64,000 nt of DNA from Puccinellia tenuiflora (lineage: Eukaryota > Streptophyta > Magnoliopsida > Poales > Poaceae). Position 1 is the stretch's first letter. Every line of letters begins with the position of its first letter. The notes under the pieces are model-generated. The model made no database searches and had not been told where the DNA came from. It saw nothing but the letters and a program-made list of their open reading frames with translations. Shown here in pieces: positions 48,139 through 58,812 of the stretch. The position numbers were made by a program, and so were the translations under genes. The DNA is taken from assembly GCA_012064385.1 (NCBI GenBank), contig QRDG01000351.1:750928-814927 (forward strand), written 5' to 3'.

Positions 48139-48788
48139 TAAAGCAAGATGCCATCCGGTGGTTGAAGAAGATACGCGTGTGTACAGTGCTCCGTTCACGT
48201 GTGGCGATTCGCCTAGCTCGACTTTTCGTAGGTAGACCGATCGATGACGCCTATAGCCTGAACACTGTGCATGCAGAGACGATCCTCCGCCGGTCGTACA
48301 GTGGGAAATGTGACCAGAAAGCAAAGAGTTGCTCGACGCTAGTAGCCAGTACGTGTACTGGATCGATCGATCGACCGACCGAACCACTCGTGCGAGCATG
48401 CGGAGGGGCCGAGAGATATTGATGAACGGAGTCGTGAGTGGAGTTGATACCGAAAGAGTTGCGACGGAGTTTCTTCTTGTGGCTCCAGCTAAACGGAACT
48501 GCAAAAGGCGTACGTCCTGGGCTAGCTAGTTCAGTCACATGATGACATGAGCACACCATGCATTCCCTCTCGATCTCGTGGCAACGATCGACACCTGGCG
48601 CGATGGAGGAGCTTTCACAAAGGAACACAGTGCCTTAATTGCATGCAGAGACTCCCAGTGCCACAACGCCTCGTCCTCGTCCGTCCGGGGTAGGCAGACA
48701 TGATCTGATCGCTGATATGGACGAATCGGACAGTACCGAACCCAACTGTTCAATTTCAATAATAAAAAAAAAGATCAGGGGCAGGAGC
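48139..48788. other. Intergenic, no gene recognised
   Basis: Mixed-composition DNA with short frames only and no recognisable domain or repeat end. Confidence 0.4.
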
Positions 48789-49240
48789 AGGGGACACCGG
48801 GGAAATATCTAGTGCTACCATGTGTTTAGGTGCTACAATTGCTACCAACCAAAAAAAAACAATTTTAAATTTGTCAAAAAATTCTACGAAAAAAATATGA
48901 GTGTTAACAAGATATGTTTCTACTACCTCCAAAAATTTCAATTCCAAATTCGAAATGAGCAGTGAGAAACAAAAAAGACAAATCTGTTATGAATAGTGTC
49001 ACTGGTTTCACTAAAGACAAACCAGAAAAATGCCACTATTCATAGCAGATTTGTCTTTTTGTTTCTCACTGCTCATTTCGAATTTGGAATTGAAATTTTT
49101 GGAGGTAGTAGGAACATATCTTATGAACATCCACAATTTTTGGTAGAATTTTTTGACAAATTTAAATTTGTTTTTTTTGTGTGGTAGCAATTGTAGCACC
49201 TAAGGGGGTGGGAGCACTAGATATTTCTCCAGGGGACACC
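48789..49240. mobile_element. Mutator-type foldback MITE, 432 bp, with 10-bp TSD
   Basis: The body is 48799-49230, flanked by aggggacacc on both sides. The ends GGGGAAATATCTAGTGCT and GGAGAAATATCTAGTGCT (inverted) continue as one hairpin with a stem close to 190 bp around a short loop near 49000-49020. There is no coding content. Confidence 0.88.
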
Positions 49241-50554
49241 CTCCTTACTAATCCAGATTGTCTGCACGCGACACCTCATCAGGCCGCGCGCCTGATATAT
49301 TCGTGCCAACTCCGCGTCGCCGGGCGGCCGTCCGGCGCGGGCCGAAACGAGGCGGCGGGGAGAGCGACTGCGAGAGGCGGGGGTCGCTTTCCGCGGCGTT
49401 TCCCGATCCGTCGGGCTTCCGAGAGCGGCACGGTCGGTCGCCATCTCCCGAACGCGGCGTACCACTGGACGGATGGATGGGGGGCGCCGGGAAGAGGACA
49501 AGGCGAATCCCCTCCGCCGATACGGCCGCCCACGTCGCCACAACGGCCGGCCGGATCTCCCAGCCCCGTGCGCGCCGGCCGGATCGTGTACCGTGTACCG
49601 GTGTACGTAGAGGCTGCGGTGTGAGTCAGTCAGTCAGCCCCGGTCGGGTCGGCCTCTGGCTCTGGGCCAGCGTTGTCGCGCTAGCTCCGGGCGGACCGAA
49701 ACGACCTGGAGGGCGACAGCGGAGCGGACTCTGGGGTGGGGTTGCCGGAAAAGGGGTTGACTTGCGGCGTGGTGCTCGCGGTGCGGCCATCTCTTTGCTC
49801 AAGGCCCGTGCCGCATTCATTACTACCATGGCGAGTGGGCGACATCGATCGGCATGGCACTACGAAGCACGAACAAAACGGAATGTGTGGTAAATTATAT
49901 GAAGGCGCACAGGATCAAGATTAGTTTAGTGACAGGCTGAAACTACTCAGGACGGTGCGCACAAGGCGGCATTTCATGGGTCCAGTTTTTGCGTTCACTT
50001 ACCTGCCTTTTTTCTTATTATTAAAAGATGTACTCCCTACTTGTTTCCAGTGCAGACACGACAGAAAAGAGTAGGCAGTACTAATTTAACCAGACTAATG
50101 CTGCAATAGCAATCTTGTCGCAACAAGAAGCTTAATTTAGTTGATGAAAATTTTCTACCGACAGTACGACACAGTTGCGACCTGAGTATGACATGCAAAC
50201 AATATGAGACACTGTTCAAAAGATGGGCCTTCAAGTACAAAATCTTGAATATCATCGTGTAACATGCTAACACACACACACAACAAGGACTGTCAATATT
50301 GGAACTGAAGAGAAATGATGCTCAAGACCACAAGGTCTTGCGCTTCTGTAATTTCATCATCAAATGCTATCCAATGACAGCATTCCACCAAGTGGACACA
50401 TGTCGAAGAAAAAATAAATCTGAAACAATATAATGAAATGAATATATCAGCTGGGGTAAGTACGCAAACACAGTTACTACGTGACAGTAATGGTCTTGAG
50501 GTTTGAAGCGCCGCAAACACTTTGCGCCTGTGTCTTTTCTTGAGATTGGAAACC
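49241..50554. other. Intergenic; GC-rich block then 3' flank of the carrier gene
   Basis: 49260-49840 is very GC-rich and open in several frames on both strands, with no domain and no splice-consistent gene. 50030-50554 is AT-rich and likely includes the carrier gene's 3' UTR. Confidence 0.4.
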
Positions 50555-53500
50555 TTAAGTAGAACCTTGATCAGACTTCACGTTCTCTCTCGGAGGTATC
50601 TTGAGCAAATGCTTCATTGTGTCATATGCGGTGAAACCAATAGCCACTGAGGGTACCACCTGCAAAATTACCAGTATTCAGAAGCAGCATCTTGGTAAAA
50701 AAATAATAAAATTATATACACATGTGAGTTTGTGAACTACAAGTTTCCTTGACATGAAGGAACACTCCATCGGACAAGGGTTTTAGCTAAAAACTTTTCA
50801 TGGGCAAGTAGCAGACACCAGAATCGTAAGCTAATCATGTGATTTACGAATGTTGCTTATGTGCAGGGATCCAATCCAGTGATGACCAAATTAAACAAAA
50901 GGAATTTGGCAAAGTTAAATAAGTGCCAGTGGAAATATCTTGCAGCCAACATCAACTGACAAGTGCAAAATGTGAAACTTCTGTGGAAATTATAAATGGA
51001 ACACAACAAAAATGACCACATTCTAGATAAGGTTACTAAGTATTACCCAGAATAATCTACTCAACGACAACGGTTTGCTGGCAAAGTGGGTTCAACAGAC
51101 TTGTCAGCTACTTGATTTTTTTTCTATCTATCACGAGATGTTAAAGGCCATGCCCTGTGAATGAAAGCATAATTTACGCAGGCTCGAGCAGCAGAACAGA
51201 GTGCAAGTTCTCCTTAAGCATTCAGACTATCAAGAAGTTAGTCTAATGGGAAGTAGCAACATAAAAGAAAAAGATTGTTTAGCGTGTTTAAAACTAAATA
51301 GGTTATTTTTCAAGTACCCTGGAAAACTAAATGCAAAGGATTATCACCAGGACTCTACCTTGATATAATTAAGGCTCAAACCAGCAAATAATTGTCTCCA
51401 TCCCTGCGTTTGTTTGATGACCTTAAGCCCCTGGAATGTACCCATTATTCGTGGGCCACCAGATTGATCATGTTGTAATTGTAGATGACTTTGAACCTAA
51501 AAATAAATGCAAATACAAACATGATAAACAGTTGACAGAGTTGTCAAGAACATTCAATATGATCTAAAAATATGAAGTGGTTTATGGAATAAATAAAGTA
51601 CCTGCATTTGTCTCCTGACTACATCTAATGGGTAGGTTAAAGTCTGACCAAATAAACCAGCTGCAGCACCACAGGACAGTTTTAACGTGACAGAATTTTT
51701 GTAATCTTCAGGTACATGTGCCTTCAGCCCTTCATATATGTAGAATTTAAGACCAGCATAAGGAAGTATTCCCATGAGCGTTGGACCTGAATGCAGCAAG
51801 CTCAGATTGAGACATCAACAATAGAACAACCAGGCGACCACAGTGAAAATAAAGGTAATGAACTTACTAGAAACAAAAGCAAAATAAGAACATATACAGA
51901 TCATGTTTAAATAAGCACTAGTGGTATAAGAAGTCTATATTCATACCTACTCCACGATAAAGGGCTCGCACTCCACCTTCTGAATAAACACCTCTAAACA
52001 CATCTTTTATTCCTCCATATGTTGGTGGACCCTTTGGCATTTTCAAAACCGCTGCTAGGTTGATCTGAGTTATTGACCTGTAAGCAAAATCAAACAAGTT
52101 CAGCACAACAGGATGAAAGTAAAACAATTGCATTTCAAACAACAAAAGGGATCTTCCTAGAACTTGGAAACAGCACTCTTAGAACAAAATAATTGTAAAA
52201 CATACTTGTTACAAGAGATGACTGATGGACATTTCAGAGTTTAGGCAGCATTGTTTAGCCGTGATGTGATTTACTAGTTTACTACTCCCTGAACTTGCAC
52301 AAACATGTGTTGTTTTGTCGCAGCAGCATAATGTAATACTTAAACAGGAGTACATACAATTAATAGGTTGTCTATTTTATGCACTCAACTTCGTAAAAGT
52401 CTACTTACTCCCCTGAGCAAGAAAATCGGGTGTTAGGCCTCCCGGACTTACAAAAGTAGGTCAAATTACACCCTGAGGAGGTTTTAGATGGCAGGTTTGC
52501 TAATGTGATATGTTTTGCCGACCGTACAACTTACATCACCAAATTATTGAGCAGCCCAGCAACATCCTCCTTGAACATAACGAACTAATGTGTCATTACA
52601 TACTCATACAAAATGATTCATCAACAAATATCCAAAAGACAGTGTACCATCACAGCTAAATCTGGCAATTTAAGGTACATAAGTGGCAAACCAACATCCA
52701 TGTCAGTGAAACCACCCCCTCAAACTGTCTCAAGGTGTAAATCAGCCTAGTTTTCTACATTCAGTGGGCATATATCTGTTCATGTAGTTTTTGCGTGTGT
52801 GTGCATATGTGTGTAAGTCTGGGCAGAGAGGGCGGGTGTCATAAAGTTATATGCGTGCTTTTCACCAAGCTGTAGGAGTGTAGGGTATCATTTGTTCATT
52901 TTTCACAGTAGCAATTGAACTCTCCATACATATTAGTGCTCAAAGTCTTGATAGGATTGATAAGATCAATTTGCAAACAGAAGAAATACCAAAGCTCAAC
53001 ATTAAGGGAATAGATTAACAGCTCAGCTGACTGTCTGGTGATATTTTTCCTTAGGAAACCAATTTGATACTGAATAATGTGGCTGTGCTCTGCGATTCAG
53101 TATGAACAGGCAAGAACAGAAGTGGACAGTAATAAAAATGTCAAAATGCAAGCAAGCTGAGGAGAGGAGCAAAGGAGACCACAAACAGATGCACAGTACA
53201 ATACCTGAAAGGCAAGCTTGGTCCTAGCCAAGTCCAAGGGATAAGTGAACAAGACTGCAGTCCCTCCTGATGCCGAACCTGCTACAAGATCTACCACAGG
53301 TCCTGTGCCAAGTGAGGGGCAGTTATTCAAGATCCAACACCTGTACCGCTCATACGCCATATAATGCAACGCAGCATAAGGAACAATTCTTAACACACTG
53401 GCACCATTTCCCCTGAAGTAGTACCAAGACATGGTCAGCTCTTTAATATTACATGGATGTTGTATAATAATATTGTGTAAGTACATGAGTTGAATTGCTA

Positions 53501-54688
53501 CATACTTGTAAAAGCCCAAGACACCATCATGTTTTCTCAGTTTATTCAAGGATCTGAGAATTCCGAGAGACCTGAACTCGTTTGTTCTAGTCTACAAGCA
53601 AAAACAGAATTTGAGCATATATTAATAATCATTAGAAACTTATAGCTTGAATGAGAACATGTGACACTTCCAAAATAGTATCAAACGCAAATTAGGCATG
53701 TAAAACTAATCAAGCAGCTGGTAGTTACTGCAGCATCTTGCATATACAAGGCCGATGGGAGCAGACATGATCAATCCTCTGGAAATAGAACTTCGTACCC
53801 ACACATCACGAATAGCCTTCTTAACCCGTACAAAAAAAAAAAAGGGGGGGGGGGGGGGGGGGGGGGGGGATTCGGCACCACGAGTAGCATGGACAAGATT
53901 TCAGGATCCTGAGAACATCTGGCAGCTCATATCTCAGCGACTCAGCCCTAAAGACAAACAGATAGCTACAATCTGCTGAATGGACAAACGTATAATTTCT
54001 AATAGACCGCATGCGCATGGTACAGAATGTATAAGCTCCTCTACCACAGCCTGATAGTCTGTAACTCCCAAGTGCTCTTCACTTACAGAGAAAACTTTGT
54101 TCTATGGCAACAGAACTGATGTCCAAGGCACACTTGTGCATCAGTTTCATTGACATAGAACTTGTGTTGAGAGACGTGCTGTCAGTACCTTTCATTGCAT
54201 CACATGAAGAGCTATTTCGGGCTAGGATAGGCGTGTATTAAAGAACGGGTTGTCACATTCTCAGCCTCTCAGGCTTCAAAATCACCTTTCCACCAACAGT
54301 TTTGACGTTGACATCCTGAAGCAAATCATATGCCTAAAGCCACATACGAACGGAAATTCAACTACAGGGATTATTAGGAAAGCGCCCTAAACAATACTGG
54401 GAGTCCCATAAGAAATGTATGTTTTGATCAATCATCAATGTGCCCAAGCGACGAAGACTGAGTTTAAGGCAGTAATGTAGTACGGGCCTATTTTCTGTGT
54501 GCGCGAGAAGCAGAACGAACCTGTAGCAGTATCTTGAGGCGCTCGAGCGGCGCGATGGCGGTCTTGGAGAAAGCGCCGGCAACTCCACCGGCAATCATCT
54601 CCTTGGCGAATACGGGCATCAGGTCGAGCGGGCAGAGGTCGACCCGGGCCGCCGCCACGGCTGCCGAGCCCTGCGAGGGGGTACCCAT
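50555..54688 (-). CDS. Mitochondrial carrier (SLC25 family), CoA-carrier-like, 335 aa
   Basis: This is an inner-membrane solute carrier. Exons on the minus strand are 54521-54688, 53506-53591, 53205-53412, 51947-52064, 51602-51786, 51359-51496 and 50555-50659, total 1008 nt in phase with GT-AG sites. Three carrier repeats show the PX(D/E)XX(K/R) signature: APLERLK (P46), YPLDLARTK (P143) and YPLDVVRRQ (P246). Typical linkers are GVLGFYKGNGASVLRIVPYA, GGVRALYRGVGPTLMGILPYA and WRQLFAGLSLNYIKVVPS. RGNGA/LRIVPYAALHYM and ILPYAGLKFYIYE resemble the SLC25A42/plant CoA carriers; ADP/ATP-type carriers have different motifs. The exon 4 acceptor was chosen (CTCAG|ATC) because it alone keeps phase. The gene is intact. 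The substrate is an inference. Confidence 0.93.
53832..53869. repeat. A12-G26 homopolymer tract
   Basis: Twelve A then twenty-six G in intron 1 of the carrier gene, followed by ATTCGGCACCACGAG. It is unlike any neighbouring sequence. Confidence 0.95.
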
Positions 54689-55095
54689 GCCGACGGCGCG
54701 CTCCTTTCATCCAAATCAAGCACCCCCTCTGCGCGAAGAATATCCTCCTGGGGCGCCGGCCCGAAGGATCCCACCGGACGGGGCACGCACGACGTGGTTC
54801 CGCCTCCGCCGCCGCCGGATTTGACCGCGGCGACGACCTGACACGGAGTCGGTCGCTTGCGTGTTCCTCTTGCTAGGTCGGAGGGAGGGGAGAAGTGGCG
54901 GTGGCCGATGAATATGCGGGAGAATCTTCGCGACCAAACCTTAAAATATCAACGCCGGTTGCCAGGAAAGCAGGGGCGCTGCATTGCGTCGCGTGCCGTG
55001 CTCCTGCCTGGAAATCTCCGTGATTCTCAGTATTTAACGTTCAGGATTTTCTCTCCCATTCTTGCTTTTCTTTTGATCTATTCCGTAGAAAATAC

Positions 55096-56268
55096 TCAGG
55101 GTGTGTTTGGTAGCCTGGTTGTCCTCAGATATTCCCAACCCAGCCCGTATGTGGTTGTTTGGTAGACTAGTTCAGCCTCCTCAGCCATGCCCACCTCGCC
55201 CCGAAAACGTCTCTCAGCCATGCTGAGCAGAGAAGTGGAAATCGAGGTTCGCACCTCAACCAGGCCGAGCTGATACATAAAAATTCCCATGCGTGGGTCC
55301 CACTTGCGGATCGCGTCGCGAGTCCCCCGGAAATCCCTCTCATTTGCCCAACACCGCCGACCTGAAGCTCCACTCCTTGTCACATCCTCGCACCGTGGAG
55401 GAGCCCAACGCCGCCACGGAGGAGTACTTCCGACGAGCACGAACCTCCGGACCTCCTCTTCGCCGCGGACGAGCACGGACCTCCGGACCTCCGCGCTCAT
55501 CAGTTCTTCCTACCCGAGCTCGACAAGCTGCAGGAGCTCGAAGCCCACGCCGCCGGAGTTGCGCGCGCAACGCCCAGCCCGAGCTCGACAAGCTGCAGGA
55601 GCTCCAAGCCCACGCCACCGGAGCTCGCGCGAGCCGTGCCCACCTCCGGGCCTCCACGGAACTCGCGCGCCGCGCCCACCCCGAGCTTGACAAGCTGCAG
55701 GACGAGGCGCCCACGCCGCCAGAGCTCCGCGTGCCGTGCCCACCTCCGGACCTACACGGAACTCGCACGCGCCGCGCCCACCTCGCGCCCGCCCAGGTCA
55801 CGCCGGAAGCACGGAAAATCGCGCCGACGGGCCGCTCCCCATGCCGGCCACAAAGACGATTGGTGTCTCTGGACTTGATTGCTTTTTTTCTTTCTAGGGA
55901 CCTATGTGTAAATACTTGGATCTATTTGTAATTTTAAATCCTAGACTTGGAGGACCTAATAGTAAAACTAAGATATAATATATTTTTCCTTAGGATTGGA
56001 TTTAGCTTATAACTTAGGCTAATCTGACCATATAATATAAAACATTGTTGAAATGTTATTTAGACACGGTTGAAATGCTAAAATAAATAATCTAGCCTCG
56101 GCCTAGTCCAATACGTACAAGCCACCAAACAGTATCTCATCTCAGCCTATCTCCACACATACGAGCCACCAAACACACAACAAAATCTCATCTCAGCTTG
56201 TATAAGGTCAGCTTGGCCCAGTTGAGAAACCCATGTTGGAGTGACCCAGGCTACCAAACACACCCTCA
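55096..56268. mobile_element. PIF/Harbinger-type non-autonomous element with GC-rich core, 1.17 kb
   Basis: The body is 55099-56265. Ends GGGTGTGTTTGGTAGCCTGG at left and the inverted copy at right; TCA flanks both (55096-55098 and 56266-56268). The interior 55280-55850 is GC-rich with a tandem repeat encoding PELDKLQ-like units (CGAGCTCGACAAGCTGCAGG about three times). There is no transposase. It lies about 400 bp upstream of the carrier ATG. Confidence 0.8.
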
Positions 56269-56384
56269 GTCTCTCATCTGTGTGGGCCGACGGCGATGGG
56301 ATCCCCTTTGTCAAATTCGGACCGAGCACGTCACTTCAACCCAGACTCAACAAACTAATATGCTAGCGCGGGTGGAGTTTTGGC

Positions 56385-56760
56385 ATCGGGGAGCATATGC
56401 CCCGGTTTTTAAAATGTATTTTATGAAAAATTGAAACTTCAAAAAATTCGGACAAGAAATTCCGTGCGTGCATCTCGATATTTCATATGCTCACGAAGTC
56501 GTTACACGGAGAATCGACGTTTTTTATGTCTTTTTTTATGTCGTGTATAAAAGGACAAATTTTGATGTAAAAAATCTTTTCACGAGACTTTTTTTATCTT
56601 TTTTACATAGGCCACAAAAAATATCAGTTTTCCGCGAAACTTGCCGTGCGCAACATAGAACGTCAAGATGTACGCAACAAAATTTTGTTCGAATTTTTTT
56701 GACATACCAGAATGTTTTTTCTAGTGGCAGGAGTATATACTCCCATGTTCCAAAGTAAAT
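56385..56760 (+). repeat. AT-rich repeat, same family as 62895-63270
   Basis: ATGCCCCGGTTTTTAAAATG, then TTCACGAGACTTTTTTTATC and ACATAGGCCACAAAAAATATC, match blocks in the same order and orientation at 62895-63270. The boundaries are not defined. Confidence 0.55.
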
Positions 56761-57414
56761 TTCCCTATGCCAGCAACCTACCTAGCCCGCTCGTGGGTAT
56801 TCTGTTTGTAACGAGAGTTATATAGTTATATACATTCGCATACTCACAACTTTGTTTGACATGTGCAATTTAGTTTCATAACTTGTAAATTGTGAAGCTA
56901 AAGTCCCAGAACTTGTATTGAGCAACAAAAAATGTCCAAAAACATTTTGAAGCTGAGACGTGGCGTTGTAAGTTTTGCGGAAGAGTCCTATATATTTTTC
57001 TCTGACATATCTGACATGTGTTGCCTTACATACGGGTCCCACCTATCAGTAGCTGTAGAAATAATTAAAAGTAAAGGCGCTGGTAGGGGACTCGAACTCG
57101 AGCTGGTATCACGCCGTGACGGAAAGCGCGTAGAACCTAGGGATACAAAATTACAAATATACATGGACGGAGCAGCTGGCTGGACAGCTAGTGCACTTGA
57201 AACGCGAGCGGCATGGCCATGTACGCGCTCTGCGTTGCCAGAGCATGACCACGGCATGCACAGCGGTACCACCATTGCGTGTGTATGTATAATAACATGA
57301 CGCGCTATGCATTATCACGAAGCATCGGATCGTCTGAACTCTGAAGGCATGCTAGCGTACAGGGTAACCTTGTTAGGTCCAGAGTTCAAATCCCCTCTCA
57401 CCTCCTTTATTTTA

Positions 57415-57720
57415 AAATTTGAATAATTTTTAAAAATGAACATTTTCAAAAGTTAAACATTATCAAAATCTGAACATGTTTTTAAATTTGAACAATTTTT
57501 TAATTTTGAATTTAAATATTTTGAAAATCCGAAAATTTATTAAAATGAATATTTTCAAAAACATATTACAAAGTACAAAAAAAGAACCATAAAAATAAAA
57601 ATAAAATAAAGAAAAAAGAAAAGAAAAACAAAAACAAACAAAAGAAAAGAAAAGAAAATGAAAATGAAAAAACAAACAAAAACTAAAATGAAAGAAACAA
57701 AAAAATAAATAAAAAAGAAA
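57415..57720. repeat. AT-rich minisatellite and A/G-rich low-complexity tract
   Basis: 57415-57560 holds TTTGAACAATTTTT-type units as in 33560-33950. 57590-57720 is AAAGAAAA/AAACAAAA-rich. An open frame across it is compositional. Confidence 0.75.
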
Positions 57721-58191
57721 AAGGACATCAAGGAAAGAAATTAGGAAAATAAAATCTACGCTACTTATAAAAGAGCAAACTTGAATTTCGCTAGAGTCAC
57801 ACCACTTATTGTACACGGGGTTACCAGAGCCGTCCGATCCGATGGCAAGAATCACATCCAACAATCCATATTGCGCTGATGCTCTGCCACTCCAATCAAC
57901 GACCAAGATTTCATATTCCTGCCTGGCAGACGAAAACTTTGCCAAATTTAGTCGCTCCGCGTCCCCCACGATTCCACTAGGCCACGATCTAATTCCTGAA
58001 ATCACGGCGGAGTTTCTTTCAGTGGATCCGCGTTGCTGGCCACCAAAAATGACCCGGGGCCGTGGTCCTTCTCCCTCTCCTACTCTGCCGGGCGAGCGAT
58101 CCCTCAACTCGGATCCGGACCGGAAAATTCCTGTGGGATCTGTGCTGCTGCCGATCGATCGTTGTTGCGTTCGTTGGTCGATCTGAGCGCG

Positions 58192-58421
58192 ATGGGGAAG
58201 GCGGTGGCGGTGGGGACGGCGGTGGTGGTGTGCGAGGCGCTAGGGACGGCCGTGGTGCTGGGCCGGCACCGGCGGCGGAGGGACGCGGAGCTGGTGGGCG
58301 CGGCCGATGCCGAGGGGAAGCGCAAGGTGGCGGTCGTCATCGAGGAGGTGGAGCGCACGCTCTCCACCCCGACGGCGCTGCTGCGGGGCATCTCCGACGC
58401 GCTCGTCGCCGAGATGGAGCG
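58192..58421 (+). pseudogene. Captured 5' fragment of a plant hexokinase gene
   Basis: The ATG at 58192 opens MGKAVAVGTAVVVCEALGTA, a membrane-anchor N terminus as in plant type-B (mitochondria-anchored) hexokinases. A basic patch (GRHRRRRD) and LSTPTALLRGISDALVAEME follow. The match stops at about 58421, before any ATP- or hexose-binding motif. The frame then runs into unrelated sequence and stops at 58518. It includes what looks like part of the donor 5' UTR. Confidence 0.85.
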
Positions 58422-58812
58422 CTGCAGAAGCTGCAAGAGAAATGGAGATCCACGGCGGCGTCGTACCCGGCCATGTACTCGAGCGTCCTGGGCGGCATCG
58501 TCCTGCACCCGGCCATGATGGCCCTCCCCATCGACGACCACATGGTGCACCGCGGCCACGGCGTCTTCGACACGGCGATGCTCCTGGACGACCACCTCTA
58601 CGAGCTCGACCCGCACCTGGACCGCTTCCTGCGCTCCGCGGCCAAGGCCAGGGTCGGCACCCCGTTCCCGCGCGGCACCCTCCGTAGCATCCTCCTCCAG
58701 ATGACCGCCGCCTCCGGCGCCGTAGGGGCTCCATCCGCTACTGGCTCAGCACGGGCCCGGCGACTTCCTGCTCTCCTCCAGCGCCCTGCCAGGACCCTGG
58801 TTCTGCGCTCCT
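58421..58812 (+). pseudogene. Captured fragment of a D-amino-acid/branched-chain class IV aminotransferase
   Basis: In a different frame from the hexokinase start, it reads LQEKWRSTAASYPAMYSSVL, then ALPIDDHMVHRGHGVFDTAM, YELDPHLDRFLRSAAKARV and FPRGTLRSILLQMTAASG. This is the N-terminal half of the plant plastid D-amino-acid aminotransferase type (class IV). Near 58725 the frame shifts (RYWLS-like reading) and decays by 58812. The PLP lysine region is absent. The splice to hexokinase is within a few bases of 58421 (GCTGCAG is shared). Confidence 0.85.

Noticed and set aside
49258..49893. 211-codon GC-rich frame
   Set aside because: Overlapping long frames on both strands and no splice, domain or codon signal that distinguishes one.
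55293..55931. 212-codon frame in the Harbinger-type element
   Set aside because: High GC keeps several frames open on both strands; it lies within transposon ends and has no domain.
57360..57410. tRNA-like B box (GTTCAAATCCCC)
   Set aside because: No A box, cloverleaf or anticodon arm can be built upstream; a chance match or an old SINE trace.
57463..58107. 214-codon minus-strand frame rich in Phe and Leu
   Set aside because: Composition effect of an A/G-rich low-complexity tract crossing the Helitron boundary.
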